NCBI GenBank assembly: GCA_023091665.1
Contig: JALJCQ010000009.1
Span: 620,001-684,000 of the forward strand
Source of the DNA: Pythium myriotylum
Lineage: Eukaryota > Oomycota > Peronosporomycetes > Pythiales > Pythiaceae
DNA: 64,000 nt
Direction of reading: 5' to 3'
In this document: piece after piece, positions 52,351-61,872 of the stretch
Numbering within the stretch: position 1 is the stretch's first letter
How the letters are laid out: each line of letters opens with the position of its first letter
The notes under the pieces: model-generated
The model's database searches: none
Told to the model about the DNA's origin: nothing
The model's input: the letters and a program-made list of their open reading frames with translations, nothing else
Program-made: the position numbers and the translations under genes

Positions 52351-53373
52351 GGTGGGGAAGAGAGCCTGGCGGAGCTTGGAGCTGCTCGGCGGATCTGTGA
52401 CGGAGCCGACCGGGATGGAAATGGCAGGATGGAGGTCTCTGGACGGGATGGAGAGGAGAGTCGAAGGGAGGTTACGCGGCGGCTGGATCTTAGGATTTGG
52501 TCCGCAACCCGAACCCGCAACGCATGTGTCATCTCTCGTGCTGGAGAGTCGCCGGACGGAAAGGGAACCAAAAACAAACAAAAAAAAAAGGAACAGGAAA
52601 AACAAAGCGGCCTTTCTGCGCTCCCAGCGCCTTTAGTTGTGGGCGGTGGGGCAGACAACAACAGGAGGTCGCGGTGACAGCAGCGTTATTACGGCCGCAC
52701 GACGACGACGCCAGCTGGCAACACGAGACGAGCCAATCAGACAGTCGCCCAGAGCAAGAGTTGCAGAACCCACAGCGATTAGGGTCCGTCGCTCCCCCCA
52801 AATGTACAGTGTAGCCATTCAAAAAGATTGATTAGGGAGGGAATGGCTCGTTTCTGGCCCGCGTACTGGTGCATAGACCGAGTGGCGCCTCCTTTTTTTC
52901 CATTCGGACCGGTTCTTTTTTTGTTTGGTGGGGGTTCCTTCCAGCGTTTTCTTGGGTTCACTGCACGACGAGCGATTGTTGGTTCCTGAGAACAGACTCC
53001 AACCGTCTGTGCACTGGCGGCGGTCTCGCGTGTGCCAGCGCCGTCGGCTCCCCCACGACACGCCTCGCCAACTCTCGGTCCAGCCAAATTGTAGTACTCT
53101 GTGTATCACACGGCGCTGGATTCTCGCTCGTGCTGCTCCTCCCGACTGCGATCCAAGGAGCTTGACGTTGGATATGCAACCCTAGCTCCTCTCTCACTCC
53201 AGGTGCGGAAAGTGGTGACCGCGCTCTGGAAAAATTGGGAGATCCAATCGTTTCGTCCAGAGCTCTGGATCCAGAAGAGCGCAATCCGTAAGACACTCGC
53301 ACCCACCGGTTGATCCAGTTGACGTGGTTACGCTGTACCCCTTCGTCCACTATGGACAAAATCGGAAAACCCG
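52351..53373. other. Upstream region of array copy 10, no gene
   Basis: 1.0 kb. An A-rich tract (AACAAAAAAAAAAGG, near 52575) and mixed GC-rich DNA. Short frames on both strands give no domain. It probably contains the promoter of copy 10. Confidence 0.4.
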
Positions 53374-53765
53374 CATTTTTCTCATTTATCGTAAATGCTA
53401 CTACAGTACATTTTCAACACGCGACCTGCGTGAGGCACTTGCTGTCCCAGCGGTGCTTGAAGTACGCGTTGAGACTGCGTCCTGCGTCTCGCAGAGCCAT
53501 CCACTCGCTCTGCTCCTGGCTCGAGAGCCCCGGGAAGAGATCCTCGGTCGCGAGCGGATCGGCGTTGGCGTCATGGAGCAGCACGGCCTCGGAGATCGTG
53601 TCGTACACGAACCGCTTGGTGCCTCTCACCGCCGACTTTTTCTTGAGCGGGTTGTTGCTCCACACGACTCGCTCGTTCTCTGGGATCTTCCGCAGCAGCT
53701 ACCGCCCCACGCCGGTCTGCATGAATCCGTCGGGAGGCAGCCCCGTGATGTCGGCTAGTGTGTTA
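53374..53765 (-). pseudogene. Duplicated 3' stub of array copy 12
   Basis: These 392 bp repeat 55301-55692 at a constant offset of 1927 bp with no gaps and only a few mismatches, all near the 5' (upper) end of the stub. It encodes the last about 125 codons of copy 12 and its 3' flank, including WSNNPLKKKSAVRGTKR and the tail KCLTQVAC. One mismatch near 53701 makes an in-frame TAG, and beyond 53765 the sequence is unrelated. It cannot be a gene; it is the left flank of the CRN segment. Confidence 0.9.
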
Positions 53766-53962
53766 ATAGTTCGTCAAGGTAATGCAACCAAAGTACCACA
53801 ATCTCATTGCATCGTCTTTCACTAGTGTGTTGACACGAATATGGAGAATGATGTGGGGGCAATTAACGGTGGGTAATGGGACGCGACAGAGAACAGAGAA
53901 TGCAGAGAATGATCTTGGCGAGGCAGAATCGTGGAAAGTATCTGATTGATTGAGAGGACCAA

Positions 53963-53982
53963 GCGCCATTATCCCAACTTCT
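53963..53982 (+). promoter_or_regulatory. Putative initiator of the CRN gene
   Basis: GCGCCATTATCCCAACTTCT, 24 bases before the ATG at 54006, resembles the oomycete GCTCATTYYNCAWTTT core promoter. Confidence 0.4.
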
Positions 53983-54005
53983 TCAGTCACAAAACAAAAA
54001 GAAAG

Positions 54006-55109
54006 ATGCTGAAGCTCTTCTGTGCGGTGGTCGGGAAGCAGGGAAGCGCGTTCTCCGTCGAGATCGATGCGAGCGAGTCCGTGGGTGACTTACGGAACAT
54101 GATCCGAGACCACCCACAGTTTGGCCATCCTAACAGCAAGATGGAGCTATTCCTCGCCAAGAAGGGCGGCACGTGGTTGCCATCGAGCAATCTGAGTGTA
54201 ATTACTATGCGGAGCGGAGTGATTCCTGACGACATAAAGCAAATGCTCACCCAAGAGATCGATCGAGCTGATGAGATTGGCGATTTGTTTGCACAGTGTC
54301 CGACAAAGAAGGTAATTCACGTGCTGGTAGTGGTTTCAAGCGATGAGCCACCGAATGCGTCTCCTCCGCATGCAGCCGGCATCAATATTCCCGATCAGAC
54401 CGAACCTCTTTCCAAAAAAGCCAAGATTGCGCGAAACGGTGTTGGATATCATGGTCTTCTTTTGGATTGCAAAGAAGCAGGATGGAAGTGGAAGACTGAA
54501 GAGGAGCCTGTCGATTCACTTGAGAATGACAACATGTATTTCGTTAATCGCGATCGTGCCGTGCTGCAGCTTCAAGAGATCCACAAACAGAAGTACAACA
54601 GAGCAGTGAATGGCGCGGGACTCGCTTGGATTATTCCCATTGCAGACAACGCCATTGGGTTGGGCAAATCATCGTTCGGCACTCACTACATACGAAAATG
54701 TCGCGGTGCGTGGAAGGATGCCGGTAACAAAAGCGATTTCCACAAGACGGTTAGTGAATGCCACACCGTTCGTCTCATATTTGACAGAGGTGACCTGTTG
54801 AAGCCGTCTCTCGATGCAGTGATGCTTGACTTCCTTGTCCAGGAGCTTCACAAGATGTTTGAGAAGCCACCTGATATTCTTTCAAATCCACCAGAGACCA
54901 CGAAAATGTTTTTGGAACAATTGACACGTGAAGTGGGACCGTTGTTTATTGAGCTGGATGGGATTGGTGCTGCGTTTGAAGCAGACAATTTGGATCATGT
55001 ACAGTCGCGACCAGTTCATGGAGTTCTGCCACAATATTGTTGGAAAGTGGTTATCGATGAGCAATGTTTTCTTCGTGCTTCTTGGGCGTTTTCAGCTATA
55101 TTGCGATGA
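54006..55109 (+). pseudogene. Crinkler (CRN)-type effector gene, frame broken
   Basis: From ATG 54006 the N-terminus is the CRN ubiquitin-like header: MLKLFCAVVGKQGSAF, the LFLAK motif at residues 48-52 (MELFLAKKGG), and the header end HVLVVVS near residue 100. Next come a short variable hinge with a basic KKAKIAR (possible nuclear signal) and a C-terminal domain with a P-loop-like GLGKSSFG, typical of CRN NTPase modules. CRNs are secreted or nucleus-targeted effectors, some causing host cell death. The reading frame loses family-like content at about 55005-55012, where the following bases make better sense in another frame, and closes at 55109. So this copy is probably truncated or dead. It lies between two copies of a 392-bp array-gene fragment. 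Confidence 0.85.
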
Positions 55110-55300
55110 GACCCACCCCGACGCAATTCATGGAGAGTCCGTTCATCTTTTCTCGACTGAGTATCCACCTTCTTCGACCAGAAGCGATCAAGACAAACAT
55201 GGAGAGCACGTTTGCCGATAATGTGGAGAACAAGACGATCAAAGAAGTCTAAGGATTGGACGGTCCTCAACTTGATGACGCTGTGCAGCATCTTCAACCC

Positions 55301-55692
55301 CATTTTTCTCATTTATCGTAAATGCTACTACAGTACATTTTCAACACGCGACCTGCGTGAGGCACTTGCTGTCCCAGCGGTGCTTGAAGTACGCGTTGAG
55401 ACTGCGTCCTGCGTCTCGCAGAGCCATCCACTCGCTCTGCTCCTGGCTCGAGAGCCCCGGGAAGAGATCCTCGGTCGCGAGCGGATCGGCGTTGGCGTCA
55501 TGGAGCAGCACGGCCTCGGAGATCGTGTCGTACACGAACCGCTTGGTGCCTCTCACCGCCGACTTTTTCTTGAGCGGGTTGTTGCTCCACACGACTCGCT
55601 CGTTCTCTGGGATCTTCCGCAGCAGCGACCGCCCCACGCCGGTCTGCATGAATCCGTCGGGAGGCAGCCCCGTGATGTCGGCCAGTGTGCTG
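55301..55692 (-). repeat. Right copy of the 392-bp repeat flanking the CRN gene
   Basis: The original copy, forming the 3' end of intact array copy 12; it matches 53374-53765 in direct orientation. The 1535 bp between the two copies carry the CRN gene and its flanks. Confidence 0.9.
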
Positions 55693-57845
55693 AGCAGATC
55701 GTAGTGCTCGGCCGTGTCGTTGACCACGAGTCCGACGTGGCGGCCGAGGCGTCCCTCGGCCACGATCGCCGCGGCGACGCGCGTGACAGCGACCTGGTCG
55801 TTGAACCAGGTCGAGAGGCCGTTCTCGGGGCTCTGTCCGTGGTCGCCCACGATCACGACGATCGTGCCGTTCAGCACGCCGTTCTCCTGCATGCGGTCCA
55901 TGAACTTGCCGAGCGCCATGTCGGTGAAGTACCGCAGCTCGTTGTAGTTCTTGATGACGTTGACGTACGGTTTGCCCGTGTACAAGGGCGAGAAGTCGGG
56001 CGTCGCGTAGTTGTCGTACCACTTGGGCCGCATCTCGAACGGCCCGTGGCTCGTGATCGTGTAGTGGTTCAGAAACAGTGGCTTCTTGGGCTCGCCCTTG
56101 GCCACGCGAGCCTGCTGCTCCTTGGTCTTGTTCAGCAGTAGGTTGCCCAACACCTCGAACGAGATATCGTCGTGGACGCCCCAGTTCAGACTTCGCCGAC
56201 CCTCGCTCCACTCGGTCGCATTGATATGGAGATCTTTCATGCCCAGCGCCTGGATGTCGGGTTCGCCCAACACCGTGTCGTACCCGTGGCTCGAGAGGAA
56301 CGAGTCCCACTGGTCGTACTTGACCGTGCAGCCCGTCGTGAAGACAGTCTCGTACCCTTTCTGCTTGAAGAGCTGCGGCATCCCAGAGAGCTTGGTGTCC
56401 ACTCGGCCTCCGGTCATGCCCGTCATCGTCGGCGAGTCGTACGGGATCTGCGCGAAGTTGATGCTCTCGACCGAGCGACTCGTTTGGAGACTCGACCACA
56501 TATTCGAAAAGGCCACGCCACGCTTGGCCCAGCGGTCGAACGCCGGCGTGACCGTGAGGTTGTGCTGCTTGAGCAGTTTGCCGTGGCCCGTCTCGCCGGC
56601 GATGTAGAGCGAGTCCGAGTACCGGAAGGATTCGACCGCGAGCACGAGCACGTTCGGAGGGTTCTTGGCGTCCACGTCCACCGTGAACTCGTACGGGCCC
56701 TTGAAACCCGTGGTCTTGCGGTAGAGCACGTCTTCCTTGAGTAGGCGGAACTCCTCCGTGGCTGAGTTGATGTACTGGCGCACAGACCAGGAGTCGGCGA
56801 TCTTGCGCCCCGTGGGCTCAAAACGCACGCCCAGCGCGTAGCGGAAGAGCTCGTTTAGCGTCATGTTGACGGCCACTGACGCGACTGGCGGCGACGTCGC
56901 GCGGGTGATCGCACAGGTCACGACAACCTCGACAACGAAGCCCACGGCCATGGCGAGCGAGACCAACAGCCGGCGATGGGCGAACCACTGCTTCTGTTTG
57001 CTCTCCTTCTTGGCCTTGTCCGAGTGGGGTTTGACGGCTGTGGCCATGTCCGTCGACGGATCCACGCCCGTCGCATCGATCGTCCGAGGCTCCGTGGGCT
57101 TGTCGTGGGAATCACGAGGCGTGTCCGTGCTCGTTCTTGCGTCGGCGCTGCTTCGATCGCTCGTGGACGACGACGCGGCCTTGTATGCGTTGATTCCCAT
57201 TGGATGGACGACCGGTTTCGGTAGCTCGCTGGATTTCATCAGTCCCTTCGTGAGGTCCACGCAGGCGGCGTACAGCACGGCGAAGAAGAGCGCGATGATC
57301 ACAGTGGCCGCGACGGTCTCTTTCGCCAGTCGCACTTCTCTCTTGTCGACCTGGAGACTCGAGGCCTCAGCTCGCTCGCGGATGGCCATGGCGATGTAGT
57401 CCATCGTGAATCGCATCTCGCGTGTGCGGATGAGCAGCAGATCGGCGGCGAACGGCGCCATAGTCAGCGCGACGAGAACGAACGCTACGAGGAAGCGAGA
57501 GGCCACGGTCGCCACACGAAGAACTCGTCCGCGAGGTCCTAGGTTCTTGGCTACCCAGAGGCTGTAGAGGCCCGCGCCCGCAACGTCGAGAGCTAGCAAC
57601 ATGAAGAGGAGTAGTGTTGTGATCGCGAGGTCCTCAAGAAAGCCCAGCGCCATGCCGGAGGCCTTCACCCGCGCTGTGATCTGGTCGGCGGCGGCAAAGA
57701 CGTCGAGGATCGCGCCGACCGTGTGGAGTCGGTAGAAGAAGAAGTAACTTAAGACGATCGCGTAGAGTGCGGCCCAGTGGAGCCATGGCTTGGTCGCCCA
57801 GGCTGTGGTGACCCGCGTGGCGGCTTCTGCGAGCCGCTGTCTCAT
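55341..57845 (-). CDS. LtaS-like membrane phosphotransferase, array copy 12
   Basis: (Numbered 12; the stub at 53374 is counted as 11.) Intronless, 834 residues from ATG 57845. With copy 13 it forms a separate subfamily: span 1 has SYFFFYRLHTVGAILDVF, the nucleophile motif is QTSRSVESINFAQ instead of QTSRSLEAILFGQ, and the metal-site loop continues GDHGQSPENG. Catalytic positions: Glu405 (AVESFRYSDS), Thr455, Asp668-His669. The substrate-side segment CEGW(E)..C found in copies 1-10 is replaced by LYTGKPYVN, so two cysteines are missing. The linker between spans 4 and 5 is Ser/Asp/Thr-rich. The tail is KCLTQVAC. Confidence 0.92.
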   Translation of the reverse strand: MRQRLAEAATRVTTAWATKPWLHWAALYAIVLSYFFFYRLHTVGAILDVFAAADQITARVKASGMALGFLEDLAITTLLLFMLLALDVAGAGLYSLWVAKNLGPRGRVLRVATVASRFLVAFVLVALTMAPFAADLLLIRTREMRFTMDYIAMAIRERAEASSLQVDKREVRLAKETVAATVIIALFFAVLYAACVDLTKGLMKSSELPKPVVHPMGINAYKAASSSTSDRSSADARTSTDTPRDSHDKPTEPRTIDATGVDPSTDMATAVKPHSDKAKKESKQKQWFAHRRLLVSLAMAVGFVVEVVVTCAITRATSPPVASVAVNMTLNELFRYALGVRFEPTGRKIADSWSVRQYINSATEEFRLLKEDVLYRKTTGFKGPYEFTVDVDAKNPPNVLVLAVESFRYSDSLYIAGETGHGKLLKQHNLTVTPAFDRWAKRGVAFSNMWSSLQTSRSVESINFAQIPYDSPTMTGMTGGRVDTKLSGMPQLFKQKGYETVFTTGCTVKYDQWDSFLSSHGYDTVLGEPDIQALGMKDLHINATEWSEGRRSLNWGVHDDISFEVLGNLLLNKTKEQQARVAKGEPKKPLFLNHYTITSHGPFEMRPKWYDNYATPDFSPLYTGKPYVNVIKNYNELRYFTDMALGKFMDRMQENGVLNGTIVVIVGDHGQSPENGLSTWFNDQVAVTRVAAAIVAEGRLGRHVGLVVNDTAEHYDLLSTLADITGLPPDGFMQTGVGRSLLRKIPENERVVWSNNPLKKKSAVRGTKRFVYDTISEAVLLHDANADPLATEDLFPGLSSQEQSEWMALRDAGRSLNAYFKHRWDSKCLTQVAC

Positions 57846-58194
57846 TCGTTCGCTAGAGCTGGGAGTGTCGCGGGGAACGGAAAGCTAGGGCAAGGAAAGA
57901 GAGAGTTCTCTTGTGGATTGTGTGGCGGCATCAGCCATGGCTTTCGAGCTTGACGACAGAAATAGAGAAATCTGGATCTGCAAGATCGCATCATGTTCAC
58001 GACAGCAATCGCATCCACGAAGGTTGAAGCGAGTGGGTTTTTAGGGCTGCTGTCCTTTATATAAATGTCGTATCTTCGAGCAAAACTAAAGAACTGAGGA
58101 AGTGGGAATGAGATCGAGAGCTTACGTTAGGCTTCAACCTTCGTGAGTACGAGTGATTTGAAATGTGTGATCAATTTAAGCGATGTGATTAAAT
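57846..58194. other. Spacer between array copies 12 and 13
   Basis: 349 bp with no gene; promoter side of copy 12 and 3' flank of copy 13. An imperfect inverted pair, AACCTTCGTGAGT/CACGAAGGTTGAA (about 58011-58026 and 58136-58148), could form a stem with a loop of about 110 nt. Confidence 0.45.
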
Positions 58195-60744
58195 TTACGT
58201 GGTCGGGCACTTGACCTGCGTGAGGCACTTGTTGTCCCAGCGCTGTTTGAAGTACTCATTGAGCGTTCGCCCAGACTCGCGCAGTTTCATCCACTCGCTT
58301 TGCTCTTTTGCTGATAGCTTGGGGAAGAGATCATCGGTCATGTACGGGTCCACGTCGGCGTCGTGGAGCGTGACGGCGTCCGAGACCGAGTCGTACACGA
58401 ACCGCTTGGTGCCTTTAATCGCCGACTTTTTCTTGAGCGGGTTGTTGCTCCACACAATGCGCTCGTTCTCCGGAATCTTGCGTTTGAGTGACCGCCCCAC
58501 GCCGGTCTGCATGAATCCGTTGGGCGGTAGCCCCGTGATGTCGGCCAGTGTGTTGAGGATGTCGTACTGCTCAACAGGGTCGTGCATCTTCATGCCAGCG
58601 TACTGGCCGAGCCGCCCTTCGGCAACGATAGCCATGGGCACGCGTGTGCACGCGACCTGGTCCACGTACATCTGCGACGCACCCTGCTCGGGGCTGATTC
58701 CATGGTCGCCCAACATGACGACGATCGTGTCGTTGAGGATCCCGTTCTCTTCCATGCGGTCCATGAACTTGCCGAGCTCGAGATCCGTGAAGAAGCGCAG
58801 CGTGTTGTAGTTCTTGATCATGTTGGCGTTACCTTTGCCAGTATACAGCGCTGAGAAGTCAGGCACCGGATACGTGTCGAACCACTTGGGCACTTGGTCC
58901 CAGCCAATGTGGCTCGAGATGGTGTAGTGGTTGATGAACACAGGCTTCTTGGGCTTACCCTTGGCTACGCGAGCCTGCTGCTCCTTGGTCTTGTTGAGCA
59001 ACAGGTTGCCGAGGACGATAAACGAGGCGTCGTCATGGACACCCCAGTTAAGGCTTCGTCGGCCAGCTCGCCATTCTGTGCCATTCAGGTGAAGATCCTT
59101 CATCGCTAATGCCTGGATATCAGGCTCACCTAGTACGCTCTCGTACCCGTGGCTCGAGAGGAACGAGTCCCACTGGTCATACTTGACAGTGCAGCCCGTG
59201 GTGAAGATGGTTTCGTAGCCTTTCTGCTTGAAAAGATGCGGTAGACCCGATAGCTGCGTGTCGACACGGCCTCCTGTCATCCCTGTCATCGAGTTGGAGT
59301 CGTACGGGAGCTGCGCAAAGTTAATACTTTCAACTGAGCGGCTGGTTTGCCAGCTCGACCACATGTTAGTGAACGCGATCCCGCGCTTGGCCCAGCGATC
59401 GTACGCGGGCGTGACGCTGTACTTTTCCTTGGTGATCGTGGCTGCGGCCGTGAGGTTGCCAGCCATGTACAGCGAGTCAGAGTACCGGAAGGACTCGACC
59501 ACGAGTACGAGAACATTAGGAGGGTTCTTGGGGTCTACTGCGACATCGAATGCCAACGGCCCTTTGAAACCTGTGGTCTTGCGGTAGAGCACGTCTTCTC
59601 GTTCGAGCTTGTACTCCTCTGTGTCCGAATCGAGGTACTGACGCACCGACCACCCGGAGCTGGAGTCCGCGCTGGGTCCTTTATCCTTACCATCGTTGGT
59701 GCCAGCGTCTCCACCAGAGGACGGGGGCAGCGTGACTTTGGCCTCGGGCTCGAAGCGTAACCCAAGCACACAGCGAAAGAGCTCGTTCAGCGTCATGTTG
59801 AGCGCCACAGACGCTGTGGCCACCGGTACGCTGTGAGAGATTGCTCCCGTGATCAGCAGCTCCATGATGTAAGCGAACGCGAGTGTGATGGCAACGCAGG
59901 AACGCTTGCGCTGGTACCATCGCTTGCCTGATCTGACAGTCTCATGTTTGGTCACGCCAGCAACCTGGAGATCCTGGTCTTTAGTCGGCGAGGTCTCGAC
60001 CACGTGGAGCTTGCGGTGCGTGAGACCGTACTCGGCGTCAGCGATGTCATGGGTCGGACTGAGTTCAGACGTGGCGATCGTCTCGTAGCCGTTCACTGCC
60101 GGGTGAGTCACAACGGCTGGGCGCTCGTTCGATTTCGTGATCCAGAGTGTGAGATCAACCCAGATCGTGTACACGGCCGAAAAAAACGTGACAATGATGA
60201 CCGTGGCTGCGACGGTCTCCTTGGTCATGCGGATCTCGCTGTCGTCGATCTTAAGATTAGCTGCCTCGTCCTTTTCGCGAAAGTACATCGTGATAAAATC
60301 CATCGTGAACCGCAACTGGCGCGTGCGGATGAGCAGCAGGTCAGCTGCAAAGGGCGTCAGCGTGAGAGCGACGAGCACAAACGATACGATGAAGCGCGCC
60401 ACTGGCAACACTGCACGCAGTGGCGTCTCGATTTTCTGCTGGACTGTCTCCCCGAGACGCTTGTACGCAGCCTTTGCCAAGAGATCCACCGCAAGCAGCA
60501 CGATCATCAGAATAGTTGTGATTGCAAAGTCCTGGAATATGCCGAGGAACATGCCGCCCGACTTAACGTTCTTGTTGTGCTCCTTGGCTGACGCAAACAT
60601 GTCGAGGATCGCACCGACGACGTGGAGCCGATAGAAAAAGAAGTAGCTCATGATGATACCATAGGCCACGAGCCAGTGGAGCCACGGCTTGTCTGCCCAC
60701 GCGACCGCCATGGCATTTAAAGTCGCGCGGACGTAGTAGCGCAT
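58195..60744 (-). CDS. LtaS-like membrane phosphotransferase, array copy 13
   Basis: Intronless, 849 residues from ATG 60744. Same subfamily as copy 12 (SYFFFYRLHVVGAILDMF, QTSRSVESINFAQ, LYTGKGNAN). Glu417 (VVESFRYSDS), Thr467, Asp680-His681 in LGDHGISPEQG, where Ile replaces the usual Gln/Ser position. A Ser/Gly/Asp-rich insert (PPSSGGDAGTNDGKDKG) sits between span 5 and the catalytic linker. The tail is KCLTQVKCPTT, the only one with three further residues after the last cysteine. It is the last array member before unrelated genes. Confidence 0.92.
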   Translation of the reverse strand: MRYYVRATLNAMAVAWADKPWLHWLVAYGIIMSYFFFYRLHVVGAILDMFASAKEHNKNVKSGGMFLGIFQDFAITTILMIVLLAVDLLAKAAYKRLGETVQQKIETPLRAVLPVARFIVSFVLVALTLTPFAADLLLIRTRQLRFTMDFITMYFREKDEAANLKIDDSEIRMTKETVAATVIIVTFFSAVYTIWVDLTLWITKSNERPAVVTHPAVNGYETIATSELSPTHDIADAEYGLTHRKLHVVETSPTKDQDLQVAGVTKHETVRSGKRWYQRKRSCVAITLAFAYIMELLITGAISHSVPVATASVALNMTLNELFRCVLGLRFEPEAKVTLPPSSGGDAGTNDGKDKGPSADSSSGWSVRQYLDSDTEEYKLEREDVLYRKTTGFKGPLAFDVAVDPKNPPNVLVLVVESFRYSDSLYMAGNLTAAATITKEKYSVTPAYDRWAKRGIAFTNMWSSWQTSRSVESINFAQLPYDSNSMTGMTGGRVDTQLSGLPHLFKQKGYETIFTTGCTVKYDQWDSFLSSHGYESVLGEPDIQALAMKDLHLNGTEWRAGRRSLNWGVHDDASFIVLGNLLLNKTKEQQARVAKGKPKKPVFINHYTISSHIGWDQVPKWFDTYPVPDFSALYTGKGNANMIKNYNTLRFFTDLELGKFMDRMEENGILNDTIVVMLGDHGISPEQGASQMYVDQVACTRVPMAIVAEGRLGQYAGMKMHDPVEQYDILNTLADITGLPPNGFMQTGVGRSLKRKIPENERIVWSNNPLKKKSAIKGTKRFVYDSVSDAVTLHDADVDPYMTDDLFPKLSAKEQSEWMKLRESGRTLNEYFKQRWDNKCLTQVKCPTT

Positions 60745-61872
60745 GCTGCTTTACGTCGGAGCAGGCGAGTTGTCTTGTGTGTGGAGATACTTGTCACGGC
60801 GCGAAGTTGGCTCAGCGGATTTAAATCAGGATGAGGGGTGAGATCGACGCGAAAGATCGGATCGCTAGTGGGATTTGGCCCGTCGCCCTTTCGCCTAATC
60901 ATGGGCTGAAGAGACCCGTGAGTCAAGGGGCGCGTCTTCTATCTTTGTAAACGGAGCTGATTGGTCGCGATTCTTAGAGGACGCCCAAAATAAAAAAAGC
61001 AAAATTAAGAATCCCCACTCTTGCTCCACGCTTGGACTGCAAGATCGCAAAAGTGGAACGAGCCCATCGTTGAAGCGTTGAAGAGCTTCATTCTGTTGCT
61101 GAGATGTATCCATCCGGATAAACTTGAAATGGCTACACAAAGGTATACACAAATGTGTATGAGGAGATGGGTCGCGATAAAATACACATTTGGGACATGT
61201 CGAAAGAGTGGGATGTGTATACCTTTTGGCCAACACAACACGATAAAATCCTGATGTCATCGAGTTCGAGCCAACAGCCTATATAAGACCCCCTTTCAAC
61301 TCTTACTGGCGCTGCCGGCTCTGTAAAAGTGCTCGAGCGATATTCTTTCGAGAAATGAAGCGACTTATTTGGCGCTCATTGTGGTCAGCATCCGCGTTTG
61401 ATCACCTAATAGTTGTGGAATGTGTGGGCCTCTGGCTGTCTATCAGTACGTTTCGGTGAAGTTGCATCTAAGTTTGTTCAAATGTACCTGTTTAAAAGAA
61501 ACGTATAGTATACATATTTGTCATAATACTATACGTTTTGCAGCTGCGTCGGTCCAGTCCCAAACCGGCTTTATCCGGATATACGCCCCTCTCCGCTTGC
61601 TCATCATGTCACCATGAGTGTTGGTCGATCTTCAAGAGCTCAGGTTTCCGTACCTCCTCAGCAGCTCTTCAACACCAAGCGACGCCCACGAGACGCTCTG
61701 CGTCGCCCTCTCTCTCTCTCTCTCTTTCTGCGTTGCCAGCGTCATCGCCGACGACTCGTCCCACTCGCGCTCGCAGCTTCGCCTTGCAGCTCGAGATCTG
61801 CCAAATGGCGATGCTCGCGTTTCTCATTCCGCGACTTGCCATCTCGCCACCGCAGCTGCTTCCACGACAACT
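60745..61872. other. Divergent promoter region, copy 13 / DUF4246 gene
   Basis: 1.1 kb without a gene. It contains a perfect inverted repeat (61499-61538), a TC run (about 61711-61726) and an initiator-like TCATTCCGCGACTT at 61824-61837, 36 bp before the DUF4246 ATG. Confidence 0.5.
61499..61538. repeat. Perfect 13-bp inverted repeat, 14-nt loop
   Basis: AAACGTATAGTAT (61499-61511) and ATACTATACGTTT (61526-61538) flank an AT-rich loop. The position, about 335 bp before the DUF4246 ATG, would suit a protein-binding site or a small mobile-element end. Confidence 0.75.

Noticed and set aside
16182..60744. Annotating the array as arylsulfatases
   Set aside because: The fold family fits, but the sulfatase active-site signature is absent and the topology and Thr motif fit LtaS/MdoB-type enzymes better.
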